Source of the DNA: Amyelois transitella
Lineage: Eukaryota > Arthropoda > Insecta > Lepidoptera > Pyralidae
Direction: 5' to 3'
DNA length: 64,000 bases
NCBI RefSeq assembly: GCF_032362555.1
Contig: NC_083513.1
Location: 11,098,001-11,162,000 of the forward strand
Shown: positions 55,001 to 64,000 of the stretch, in pieces
Position numbering within the stretch: the first letter of the stretch is position 1
Layout: every line of letters begins with the position of its first letter
Position numbers and translations under genes: made by a program
Notes under the pieces: model-generated
The model's database searches: none
What the model saw: the letters and a program-made list of their open reading frames with translations, nothing else
What the model was told of the DNA's origin: nothing

Positions 55001-58000
55001 TCCACATTCGTAACTCTCTTCATGCAAGCTCGGCGGTTTCGGGTACTTTTGACCTGACCCTTTACCAGGACGTCCTTAATTTGATCATGATGATACGATT
55101 GATATGATATGATTATACATACATACTGTTTCATATAGGAATTTATGATTTATATTAGGATATTTGTAAATTAAACACATTCGAGTATGTTTCTTGTTAG
55201 TTTATCTTTCTTGACAATGACATTGACACTCATATGACACACATACATACATACACTAGCTGTGCCCGCGACTTCGTCCTCGTGGAATAGTTATTTTGGG
55301 CGTCATTGAAGCCGTCAAGGATGAATAATTTTACTCGTTTTTTTTTTCACATTTTCCATTATTTCTTTGCTCCTTATAGTTGCAGCGTGATGTTATATTA
55401 TAGCCTAAAGCCTTACTCGATAAATGGTCTATTCAACGCAAAGAATTTTTATGCTGAAGAGTTTAACAAACAAACTCTTCAGCTTATAATATTAGTAGGT
55501 GTAGATATCGTCACGTTTACATCCCTTGCGGGGTAGCCAGAGCCAAAAGTCTTGGTAAGACGTTCAGCTGTGTGCCTTCGTAGAATGGTATTGAGATTCA
55601 AATAGTGATGGCCCATACCCTACAAGAGGAATCCCAAGTGTTTAAGCCTATTCCTTAGTCGCATTTTACGACATCCATGGGAGAGATATGAAGTGGTTCT
55701 ATTCTATAACACACGTCACTATTTGAATCGATTCCATCATAAAGCCATACAGCTAAACTAGGCCTTTCAGTCTTTTCAAAACTGTTAGCTCTGTCTACCC
55801 CGCAAGGGATATAGACGTGACTGTATGTATGCATTTTCTCCTATTACCTTTGTTGTAATAAAATATTGTATTTTCCCAGGCGGTACCCTAAACTCGGTGG
55901 AGTCTTACATGAGTACATACGTCCCGCCGGAGTACCAAGCCGAGGCTAGGAAGAGCGGCCTCATAAACTACGGCACTTGGGAGTCTCTTGTGCACAGGTA
56001 TTTGTTTATATTTATTCAGTGCAGAGAATATATCATAGTCCATTTTATTTAGGGACTGAAGTAAAACTTAACGGTACTCGGCATTTAGCACTATCCGCGC
56101 CTATCTCTTTCTTGCGGTCAACAAATATAAAAGAGTAAACGAAACAAATATAGTTTTGTCGCCGCGCTTCATGATGCTCGCCTAGGAACATAAAGTTGTG
56201 GAGCCGCTTTGTTTTATTTTTTATGATTTTTTATTTTGATACTAGTTCGGCTGATTAATTATTTAATTAGGTGAATGGAAATATGTAATGTTATCTGAAA
56301 ATGGTACCTGTTAAAACGATTAAGTAAAATTTGGTAAGGGGGTGATACTACATCAATTACACGACTATCTAGTTAATTCTAATCACATGCCAACGAAGTC
56401 GCAAGTAAATCCTTACAGAACAACATACATACATTTACGTGTATTTCAGTTTTCCGCAGAACGCCATAATAAGGAATTAATGGATTTCTATTATAGCGAG
56501 AGACCGAGGTGAAGAGTTTTTAATCGGGATCGAACCCGTGACCTCCGACTTGGCAGTCAGGCAAGATGATCATTAGGCCACAGAAGTCCACAAAAAACAA
56601 AAGAACTACCTTTAAAGTAAAAAACAAACTACTTACATCCAAATCGACACATAATCACAGACATTCAAACACTCATACACCCAAACAAACTCCTTCTAAC
56701 ATCCAATAGACAATTTTTATTGCAACGCATTTCGTATCAAAATGTTAAAGTGTGTGAAGGTAAACATTTTAAAATAACAAAGCCACTCCACTAGCCTCTT
56801 TGTTCTAAATGAAACATTGAGTTAATACCATGTCACGCCAAACTACGTTTTTTAAGGATTGCGTGCCTTATTCTAAAACATTTAAGGTTCAATTTTCAAT
56901 ACACTTGTTTTTGGACTTAGGACTTTGTCAAATAGTCGAAGTAATATGCGTAATAATAATTACGTATTGAGGTGAGGACGATATTTTGTTTTATTTTGCT
57001 CGGAACTGTTTATCTAGTTGTTTATAGTTGATCGAAGTTTTTTAGTATGTTTTCACGCCGTCACGGATGTCGTAAATTTGATGTGCTATAGTTCGTCTAA
57101 AAATATTACATTAGGTATAGGCTATGACCGCGTCCCAGCATAAGTCGTGTAAGTTTTTGTGAAAAAAATAAATATAATTAGAAAAAAATACGATTAGGTA
57201 TGACTTTGAACGCTAAAGTGTTACATACATGCAATCACGTCTATTTCCCTTGCGGGGTAGACAGAGATAATAGTCAGCTTCAGCTTAATGATAGAATTGA
57301 GACTCAAATAGTGACAGGTTGCCAGCTCATCGCCTACAAGAAGAATACCAAGTTGATAAGCCGTTCCCTAAGTCGTCTTTTACGACATCCACTGGAAAGA
57401 GATGGAGTACTTCTATTCTATTAAAAGTGCCGGGAACCACACGGCAAGTTAACTTTCCTTAGTATAGGTAAACTTCGTGATACGGGATATAAAATGGTCC
57501 TATTAATGTTTAGTGCATAAAATAATGAACTGAAGACTATGAATTGTCTATTGTTTTGTTTCAGTTTATCGCATTACAGCGAGTTGAGCTCTCTTCGTAA
57601 GCAGTTGTACCCCGAGAGGCTTCCTACCTTCAAACCGAAGCTGGAGAGACGGTGAGCCTTTACATACATAAAATCACGCCTCTTTCCCGGAGGGGTAGGC
57701 AGAGACTACCTCTTTCCAATTGCCACGATCTCTGCATACTTCCTTCGGACCATACTCATACTTATTATATGTGGTGAGGTGAAGAGCGTCGTTGGTCGAA
57801 AGGTTAAGTTGTCTAGCTAAAGTGTGTGGGGAGTCAGGTTCAAAACTTATTCTACTTCGGTCATGTATCAATGACTTATGTGCATTTTGAGTGGCAAACG
57901 ATGCTCTTACGCTGAGGCTGAGGCTAATATATATATATATATAATATTTCCTTTTTTGTTTTCATTGTAAGTATGTCCGTAATGCCTACCCGGGCACCCC

Positions 58001-61000
58001 CGGAAGTAGCATATTGTTGTTTACGGCCAGCATTATGATGAGGGGGTACCCTTTCGGGAGCACCATACTACATGTTTATTTTTATACATATTATTGTTTC
58101 TTTTTTTTTGTCTTTTTGTTATGGTGTTTTATGAATAAATTCTTTATACATACATACATATGGTCACGTCTATATCCCTTGCGGGGAAGACATAGCCAAC
58201 AGTCTTGAAAAGACTGAATGGCCACGTTCAGCTATTTGGCTTTAAGATAGAATTGAGAATCAAATAGTGACAGGTTGCTAGCCCATCGCTTTAAAAAGGA
58301 ATCCCAAGTTTGTAAGCATATCCCTTAGTCGCCTCTTTCGACATCAATAGTAAAGAGATGGAGTGGTCCTATTCTTTTTTGTATTGGTGCCGGGTACCAC
58401 ACGACAAATTCAATTAACACAGTAAATTATTTTTATTTATCCTGTTTGGAGGGAAACATTCCAGCAGCTCTTTGAACAGCCGCGTGACTCTATAAATTTG
58501 TCTTTGAGCAGTCGCGTGACACTATAAATTTGTCTTTGAGCAGTCGCGTGACACTATAAATTTGTCTTTGAGCAGTCGCGTGACACTATAAATTTGTCTT
58601 TGAGCAGTCGCGTGACACTATAAATGATCGCAGGCCGGTCCTCCACAAGCGTGACAACGCCTGGTGCGTGCCGTTCCTGGGCGCGGACGGCTCCATCGTG
58701 TACCGCACGCAGCGGACTCTGCACGAGGCGCACGGCGACAGGCCTGTGCAGTTCAAGGTGATAACACACATACATACATACATACATACGTACGTACATA
58801 CATACGTACGTACACACGTACATACATACGTACGTACACACGTACACACGTACACACGTACACACGTACACACGTACACACGTACACACGTACATACATA
58901 CATACGTACATACGCACATACATATGGTCACGTCTATATCCCTTTCGGGGTGGACAGAGCCAACAGTCTTGAAAAGAGTGAAAGGCCACGTTCAGCTATT
59001 TGGCTTAATGATAGAATTGAGATTCAAATAGTGACAGGTTGCTAGCCCATCGCTTAAAAAAGAATCCCAAGTTTGTAAGCCTATCCCTTAGTCGTCTATT
59101 ACGACATCCATGGAAAAGAGATGGAGTGGTCCTATTCTTTTTTGTTTTGGTGCCTGGAACCACACGGCACTACACACTTACAAATATAGATCTCTTAAAT
59201 CTAAATCGTGGACGAATGCGCATTGTCTACATCAAAAAAAAACATGAATGAACGTAGAAACTTAACATACAAACATTAATATATTTCTTTGAAATACCTG
59301 GTTGACTGGAAGAAATCCCTCACAGGGATAAGTCCGCCCTTGTACGTCGTTATTTTTTATGTTTTTTATGTATTACTTTTAATTTGTTATGTACAATAAA
59401 GAATTTACAAACAAACAAACAACATTCCTTTCAGGTATACGTGCAACTCTCGAACCTATTCTACACCACGCTTATGATCCTAGCCGGGATTGTGATATTC
59501 CTAATGTCTAAAACGAAATTCACTCGGCAACTGTTACTGGAACACCCTAGATTGTTCTCGGGGGGGTTTGTCACTCGTCAGGGACCGAAAGAGGAAGTCA
59601 TGAACAACTCGTACTTCCGGTTCGACATGATCGGCGCTGGGTGGGAGAAGGGGCGGGATGTGGAGAAGACGCCGCCTAATAAGGAGATCGTTGCTAGGGT
59701 GAGTTATACATACATACATATGTACATATATACATATATACATACATATATACTTATATATATACAAACATACAAACACACATTGATACATACATTCATT
59801 CATATGTATAATCACGTCTATTAATTAAGGACGTCCTGGTAAAGGGTCAGGTCAAAAGTACCCGAAACCGCCGAGCTTGCATGAAGAGAGTTATGAATGT
59901 GGATGAAGCGAAGGAAGTGTGCAGAGATCGTGGCAAGTGGAAAGAGGTAGTCTCTGCCTACCCCTCCGGGAAAGAGGCGTGATTTTTATGTTATGTTATG
60001 TAAATCACGTCCATATCCCTTGCGGGATAGACAGAGCCGTAGAAAGGCCGCATTCTGCTGTTTGGTTTTATCATAGAGTTGAGATTCAAAGAGGAATCCC
60101 AAGTTTATAAGCCTATCTCTTAGTCGCATTTTACAACATCCATGGACACGAAATGGAGTGGTCCAATTCTTTTTTCTATTAGTGTCCGAAACCACACGGC
60201 ACTATATTTGATAATAGATAAATCAGAAATTGTGAAAGACGACTATAGGAACACGCAGACGTAGCTACTGAGCTTGGAAACTGTAATTTAGTATTAAGTT
60301 CTTCTTCTTATAGACATTATTCTGAAATTTCCCCCCAAAATAAGGAGCTTATTCAATTTTATTTTGCAGGTGTCGGGTGTGAACCCTGGGTACGGCGCGA
60401 CAGTGGTGGCGTTACTTTACTCGGCCTTAACGGTGCTCCGCGAACAGGACAAGATGCCGCAGTAAGTCATAGTTTAAAGTGAAAAAGATATGTATTGTAT
60501 ATGTTAGGGTAAATGTGGATTTTTAAACAAAACAATTATATGTAGCCGTGTGGTTCCCGGCACCAATACAAAAAGGAATAAGACCACTCCATCACTTTCC
60601 CGTGAATGTCGTAAAAGGCGACTAAGGGACAGGCTTACAAACTTGGGATTCTTTTTTAGGCGATGGGCTAGCAACCTGTCACTGTTTGAATCTTAATTCT
60701 ATCATTGAGCCACATAGCTGAATGTGGCCTATCAGTCTTTTCAAGACTGTTGGCTCTGTCTACCCCGCAAGGGATATGGACGTGACCATATGTACCTATG
60801 TATGTATGTACAAATATATGTTATTTACCGTAATGTATTTGTTTTGTTTAAAAAACTCTCAAAAACTACTGAACCGATTATGATGATATTTTACATTTTC
60901 CAATACTAGACATTAAGGTTTCGTCCCCCTGACTTTTGTGCCGGTTGCATCCTCACCACTCTGGAGAGGAGCACAGGTATGCTTTTGACCATATATCCTG

Positions 61001-61306
61001 GATCGGGTGAGTCGGGGTTTTACACGAAGCGACTCATATCATAGACACGTTCGGGCTTCACACGGGTAGAATTTACAGATATAAACCTTCCTCAGAAAAG
61101 CCTCTTTTCAATATTACAAACGGGAGCAAAATCCGTTCGCAACTTTCCGAGATTAGCGCATACAAACAGACAGATAAAATAGGGGGACTGGGAATGTTTT
61201 CAGGCATGGTGTCTTGACCACAGGAGTGGCCTTCCGCAACACGAACCTGATTAAAAATCTCAACGAAACAAAGGAACTCAAGTTTGAAATACTCGAGGGC
61301 AAGTGA
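49071..61306 (+). CDS. SCCPDH: Saccharopine dehydrogenase-like oxidoreductase
   Basis: Nine exons: 49071-49239, 50048-50235, 54754-54883, 55880-55997, 57565-57651, 58634-58757, 59435-59698, 60370-60461, 61204-61306. Phases match and give 424 aa (human 429). Start MSRLDLVIFGATGFTGKKA holds the Rossmann GxxGxxG. VLVNCCGPYRLYGEPVVRA, HYVDVSGEPQF and CGFDSIPNDMG match the SCCPDH family. A hydrophobic segment YTTLMILAGIVIFLM (exon 7) is a likely membrane or lipid-droplet anchor. The family resembles lysine-pathway saccharopine reductases but its substrate is unsettled; it is found on membranes and lipid droplets. Exon 2 is followed by a tandem array of copies of its own 3' part (50311-51580). If only exon 2 itself is used the protein is normal. 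Confidence 0.95.
49545..49762 (-). repeat. SINE-like family A copy, inverted
   Basis: TATATCCCTTGCGGGGTAAA at left, TTGGTGCCGGAACCACCCGG at right, in SCCPDH intron 1. A second, 3' fragment in plus orientation is at 49795-49885. Confidence 0.7.
50110..51580 (+). repeat. SCCPDH: Tandem exon array: 201-bp unit, eight copies, in SCCPDH exon 2/intron 2
   Basis: Copies of GACATGTGCAGCC start at 50110 (inside exon 2), 50311, 50512, 50714, 50915, 51116, 51317 and 51518. Spacing is 201 except one 202. Each full unit is 126 nt of exon (42 codons, DMCSQGKVLVNC...VSGEPQ) plus 75 nt starting GTAATCTATG and ending TTCCTTCTTAAG. The exon part is phase 0-0, stop-free in all copies, with CAG|GTAATC donors. 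Copy 1 is the ancestral exon end; copy 8 is cut after CTGTACGGCGAG. Copies differ by a few bases: K7N, I28V and E29K in copy 2; V23A in copy 4; K7N in copy 5; G6A and I28V in copy 6; plus several silent changes. Confidence 0.95.
50311..50436 (+). CDS. Putative duplicated SCCPDH exon (2b)
   Basis: 42 codons, phase 0-0, between TTCCTTCTTAAG and CAG|GTAATC. Differs from exon 2 at K7N, I28V and E29K. Whether it is spliced in is unknown; five further full copies follow at 50512-50637, 50714-50839, 50915-51040, 51116-51241 and 51317-51442. Confidence 0.45.
51581..51815 (+). mobile_element. 5'-truncated Helitron-like element ending the exon array
   Basis: AAGAGTTTCTGTTTGCGCTA to GCGGACGAAGTCGTGGGCAC, then AGCTAT. 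It replaces the array sequence in the middle of copy 8, so that copy has no donor. Confidence 0.75.
52050..52130 (-). repeat. tRNA-derived SINE family C, inverted
   Basis: GATTCGAACCTGTGTCTTTC and CACCTTGCCGATTTGACCGC mirror the family C head at 22148. Confidence 0.55.
52226..52385 (-). mobile_element. LINE 3'-end fragment, inverted
   Basis: (CATA)n, ACGCCTCTTTCCCGGAGGGG, TTCGCTTCATCTACATAACT, GGGTACTTTTGACCTGACCC: reverse complement of the (ATGT)n LINE. Confidence 0.7.
52715..52945 (-). repeat. SINE-like family A copy, inverted, near full length
   Basis: (CATA)n then GGTCACGTCTATATCCCTTG to TGTGCTGGAAACCACACAGC. A truncated inverted copy precedes it (52600-52700), and another follows at 53270-53460. 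Confidence 0.75.
54359..54695 (+). repeat. Two partial SINE-like family A copies plus an inverted piece
   Basis: GTCGTAAAAGGCGACTAAGG (54362) and GGTGCCGTGTGTCTCCCGGC (54500) in plus orientation. AAGAGATAGAGTGGTGCTAT...GGTGCCGGGAACCACACGGC follows inverted at 54644-54700. This last piece ends about 55 bp before the SCCPDH exon 3 acceptor. Confidence 0.65.
54903..55085 (-). mobile_element. LINE 3'-end fragment, inverted
   Basis: (CATA)n, ACGCCTCTTTCCTGGAGGGG to TTTACCAGGACGTCCTTAAT; encodes QIKDVLVKGQVK...[12 protein letters not shown] on the minus strand. Starts about 20 bp after SCCPDH exon 3. Confidence 0.75.
55256..55506 (-). mobile_element. Helitron-like element, inverted
   Basis: CTAG at 55256-55259 followed by CTGTGCCCGCGACTTCGTCC; the other end CTTCAGCTTATAATATTAGT ... 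GATA. An inverted family A copy (55507-55700) follows directly, and a plus-strand family A 3' part lies at 55725-55830. Confidence 0.75.
56460..56600 (-). repeat. tRNA-like SINE head (family D)
   Basis: On the minus strand: GACTTCTGTGGCCTAATGAT (A box region) and GGAGGTCACGGGTTCGATCC (B box region). The anticodon arm does not give a convincing tRNA. Single copy in the window. The rest of 56000-57200 (SCCPDH intron 4) shows no gene. Confidence 0.5.
57225..57448 (-). repeat. SINE-like family A copy, inverted
   Basis: CAATCACGTCTATTTCCCTT to GTGCCGGGAACCACACGGCA; internal deletion near the middle. Confidence 0.75.
57660..57870. repeat. Inverted LINE 3' tail (57660-57752) followed by SINE family C (57784-57870)
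   Basis: ACGCCTCTTTCCCGGAGGGG...TCTGCATACTTCCTTCG, then AGCGTCGTTGGTCGAAAGGT and CAGGTTCAAAACTTATTCTA. The LINE piece begins within 10 bp of the SCCPDH exon 5 donor. Confidence 0.6.
58143..58410 (-). repeat. SINE-like family A copy, inverted, full length
   Basis: (CATA)n, GGTCACGTCTATATCCCTTG to TTGGTGCCGGGTACCACACG. Confidence 0.8.
58471..58628 (+). repeat. 32-bp tandem repeat, five copies, against the SCCPDH exon 6 acceptor
   Basis: The unit TTTGAGCAGTCGCGTGACAC + TATAAATTTGTC starts at 58471, 58503, 58535, 58567 and 58599. The last copy runs into GATCGCAG|GCCGG, the exon 6 acceptor at 58633. Each unit holds an AGCAG and a TATAAA word. Confidence 0.92.
58765..58925 (+). repeat. (CATA)n/(CGTA)n/(CACA)n compound microsatellite
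   Basis: About 160 bp of tetranucleotides starting 8 bp after the SCCPDH exon 6 donor. It is the expanded tail of the inverted family A copy that follows (58926-59170). Its lack of stops creates false frames on both strands. Confidence 0.9.
58926..59172 (-). repeat. SINE-like family A copy, inverted, full length
   Basis: GGTCACGTCTATATCCCTTT to TTGGTGCCTGGAACCACACG. Confidence 0.8.
59704..59815 (+). repeat. (CATA)n/(TATACA)n microsatellite beside SCCPDH exon 7 donor
   Basis: Begins within 10 bp of the donor AGG|GTGAGT at 59698. Confidence 0.85.
59822..60000 (+). mobile_element. LINE 3'-end fragment
   Basis: TTAAGGACGTCCTGGTAAAG ... CCCCTCCGGGAAAGAGGCGT, the best-preserved tail after 18525. 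It is followed directly by an inverted family A copy (60000-60200). Confidence 0.75.
60545..60815 (+). repeat. SINE-like family A copy, full length
   Basis: AGCCGTGTGGTTCCCGGCAC to GACGTGACCATATGTACCTA, then (ATGT)n. An inverted family E repeat piece follows at 60915-61045. Confidence 0.8.
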
Positions 61307-61755
61307 AAACAGTATTGTATTTAACGTATTTCAAAAAAAAAGTAGCTGCTTTTTTTGGTAAATTATGTGCCAATGTGTCTTTAGCCTTACTGTGCCTGAT
61401 AGCGCAAAATGATGATACACCCAAAAAAAAAATATGTTTCTCATAAAAATTTATTTCGTGAAATTTGCTCTTTTGTGGGATTAAAGTTATGTGATTATTT
61501 ATTATTATTTTTTTTTAATTGGTAAAAAAGAATAAAGAAGTCCCGTTCCGTTTTTTTTTTGTAAAATTTACGTATGAGCTTCTTAATGATCAAGCCGGAT
61601 TTACATTACGAAATTAGTTGCATGACATTTGTTTTACAAAAAATATGCGCACAGCACAAAACTACTCCAGTTGCACAAAAGTAATGCATGCATTGTAAAA
61701 CTGAACGTCTACACGTGAAATTACTGGTTCAATTAGTTTTATCAAACCAATTTCT

Positions 61756-62006
61756 GACGGCCTCTGTGGCGCAGCGGTAGTACGCTTGTCTGTGACACCG
61801 GAGGTCCCGGGTTCGAATCTCGGCCAGGGCATGATGAGAAAAGCACTTTCTGTTTGGCCTGGGTTTTGGATGTTTATCTATATAAGTATTTATTATTATT
61901 ATAAAATATAGTATCGTTGAGTTAGTATCTCGTAACACAAGTCTCCAACTTACATCGAGGCTAACTAAATCTGTGTAATTTGTCCCGTATATATGTATTT
62001 ATTTTA
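61756..62006 (+). repeat. tRNA-derived SINE family B, full length
   Basis: GACGGCCTCTGTGGCGCAGC (A box), GGTCCCGGGTTCGAATCTCG (B box), body to TTTGTCCCGTATATATGTAT. It lies downstream of SCCPDH. Confidence 0.85.
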
Positions 62007-62009
62007 TTT

Positions 62010-64000
62010 AATTTCGAGCCACTAATTTCGTAATGTATATCCGGCTTTAGTTACATACGGAATAGTTAAAAAAGCGCTCCTGCCTCTTTTATTTTAATTC
62101 TGAGAGGAATAATGTGTTAAAACACAGATTTTTATTCACTACTGCATTTAGCTTGATTTAATTGTTCGCCTATACTATAATAATAACTTGCTTTTATAAC
62201 TGAAAAATATATTATAAATAACTTTATACAGATGCCATATATAACAAATATACAAGTTATGTGTGACAGCGATTCCCATGCACCATTTTCATACAACTTT
62301 ATCTTTGCACTACATCATAGGTAATGTCAAATTAATATTGTATGTTTATATTGTTTATGTAAATTCGATTATATATTTTTTTACATTTTTTGTTAATAAA
62401 TAGAGGAAATACAAAATTTTATAACAAATAAAAAAATATTCATTGAATATTACGAAATTTTTCATTCCAGATGTATTTATTTGCGTTTTGTTAACTTGAT
62501 GTTAATATAATGCTTATATTTTGTTATTAATTAAAGAGATAATTTCTTACTATGTGTTTTCTTTCCATATCTAACCATACATAAAGATATTTTCAAGAAA
62601 TCGGTGTGATCTATCAAATGTGTTACGCTTGGTCCAAAAATTTCTCTTCCCAACTCTATATGGGAGCAATGTAAGAGTCAAACTATTTTCGATTCATGGC
62701 AAATGAAATCGTGGGCAACAGCCAATGTCTAATAAGAATTTTTAACTTTGTTAATGCCATCTACAGCATATAACGGGTAACATTTATAAACAATACTTAG
62801 TACAGGTTTATGCTTTTAGTAACTGTATTTTAGTTTCAGATTTCACCGATAGATAGCGCAATCGCACATTTCACAGGCTTCATTTTGTAAATCGTGGGCT
62901 TAGGTTAGACCATAGAATTCGGAATAACACCATAGAACTGGTAAATGCCGTGCGGTTCCTGGCACTTAACAGTTCGATGCTACTTTCGCTTTATCCACAT
63001 TCATAACTCTCTTTATTCAAGCTCGTCGGAATAATAATATGTTTTATTTTTAGTATGGATTTATAATGAGGGATATTAGAGTATTTTTTATCATATCATA
63101 CCTTTAGCATTTGTCCTGAATGCAGTTTCTTTGGAGAAGAACCTGGAGTTCACATAAAATCATGATTCAGTTTTTTACGTAAATCTCTTGCGTACCTAAC
63201 TCTTATTTATGTAAAACAGGAGACCCTAATCCATTATGGATAAGGTATATAATTTCTACTATTCATATTTCATATTTCTTTAGATTCCTTGCTCGTACCC
63301 TTGTGGTTCCCGTCACCTTAAAATAGGGAAAGGGACTAATGAAAAGGAAAATACACTTGGCATTCTTCTTTTAGGCGATGGGCTGGAATCTGTCACTATT
63401 TGAATCTCAGTTCTATCATTGAGCTATATAGCAGAACGTGGGATTTTAGTCGTTTCAAGACTGTTAGCTCCGACTGCCCCGTAAGGTATATAGACGTGAT
63501 TTTATGTAGGTAAGCTTTTGATGTTTCAAAACACGTTGAGGTAAGTAAAACTTCAGATAGAAAATAGATATAATTAATTTATTGATAATGTTATTAGGTA
63601 ATAGCTTAATGATAGAAATGTACACACCAACCTAACACGCATTATATACACGACTACTCTGTTCATTATTAGATACATTTGCTTTTGACAATACACGGAA
63701 TTCAGTGAAAAATGTTAGGTAATATTTCTTTTAAATATAATTTGCGATTGAAATCAGAAAAATAAGTGGATACTATTATATCCAATAGGGAAACTTAATT
63801 CATTATAAAAAAAGGTCTATTAATAGCAATTTTTATCCTGTTTTTTTGGTATGTCCTTGCAAAACGATCTTTTTATTACATGCAGTAGGTACCTACTCAA
63901 TAAATTAGTAAATGAGCTTTGGTCTAAAAATAAAAGTTAATTTTATAAAATAAATACAAAAAATACGATAACGTCGCTTACTTATGAAGATTTCTAAACT
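62010..64000. other. AT-rich intergenic sequence, no gene seen
   Basis: Beyond SINE B I find only a LINE scrap (ACTTTCGCTTTATCCACATT, 62984-63030, inverted) and a decayed family A copy at 63298-63510 (plus). No coding frame is supported to the window edge. Confidence 0.5.

Noticed and set aside
58554-59045. Frames of THTY/YVCM-type peptides over 58554-59045
   Set aside because: Translations of the (CATA)n/(CGTA)n microsatellite; no other coding signal.

Overview
The window is nuclear DNA of an insect, most likely a moth or butterfly. It holds small AT-rich exons split by repeat-filled introns, many short Helitron-like elements ending in CTAG with the lepidopteran-type 3' hairpin (CGCGGAC-GAA-GTCGCG), several tRNA-headed SINEs, and LINE fragments ending in (ATGT)n. 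No prokaryotic features are present. The species cannot be named from this sequence.

Gene layout, left to right: (1) Fmr1 (fragile X protein family) on the minus strand, start codon at 16465, thirteen coding exons traced down to 2292; its 3' end was not found and probably lies beyond the left edge. (2) An intact single-exon secreted S1 serine protease (12285-13094, plus strand) nested antisense in an Fmr1 intron. (3) GDP-L-fucose synthase (Gmer/GFUS), plus strand, 8 coding exons, 17690-22709, 325 aa. (4) Mitochondrial glutamate dehydrogenase (Gdh), minus strand, 10 exons, 32261-24247, 529 aa, with a tRNA-Lys(UUU) gene in one intron. (5) Phenylalanyl-tRNA synthetase alpha subunit (FARSA), minus strand, 6 exons, 40563-33384, 490 aa. 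(6) A complete Ty3/gypsy-type LTR retrotransposon (42710-47505) with an intact 1349-codon gag-pol frame and two identical LTRs of only 86 bp. (7) A saccharopine-dehydrogenase-like oxidoreductase (SCCPDH), plus strand, 9 exons, 49071-61306, 424 aa. Exon phases were checked for every gene and each joined frame is open.

The most unusual structure is in SCCPDH. The last 126 nt of exon 2 plus the first 75 nt of intron 2 are repeated head-to-tail (eight copies, period 201-202 bp, 50110-51580). Each full unit reads as a 42-codon phase 0-0 exon bounded by an AG and a conserved CAG|GTAATC donor, separated by 75-nt GT...AG introns. All the copied exons are open. The array is cut off in copy 8 by a Helitron-like fragment. 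Smaller tandem repeats sit at three other exon edges: a 53-bp repeat that multiplies the acceptor of Fmr1 exon 5, an 11-bp GC-rich minisatellite beside the donor of Fmr1 exon 10, and a 32-bp repeat touching the acceptor of SCCPDH exon 6.

The genes are unrelated housekeeping functions (RNA binding, nucleotide-sugar synthesis, nitrogen metabolism, translation, a membrane-associated oxidoreductase) plus one protease; no operon-like logic is seen. Gmer and SCCPDH both have their ATG directly after a splice acceptor, so each should have an upstream non-coding exon. The rest is transposon debris: four Helitron end types, three or four tRNA-derived SINE families, a roughly 260-bp (ATGT)n-tailed SINE-like family in dozens of copies, LINE ends, three terminal-inverted-repeat elements, and several near-perfect fold-back hairpins.
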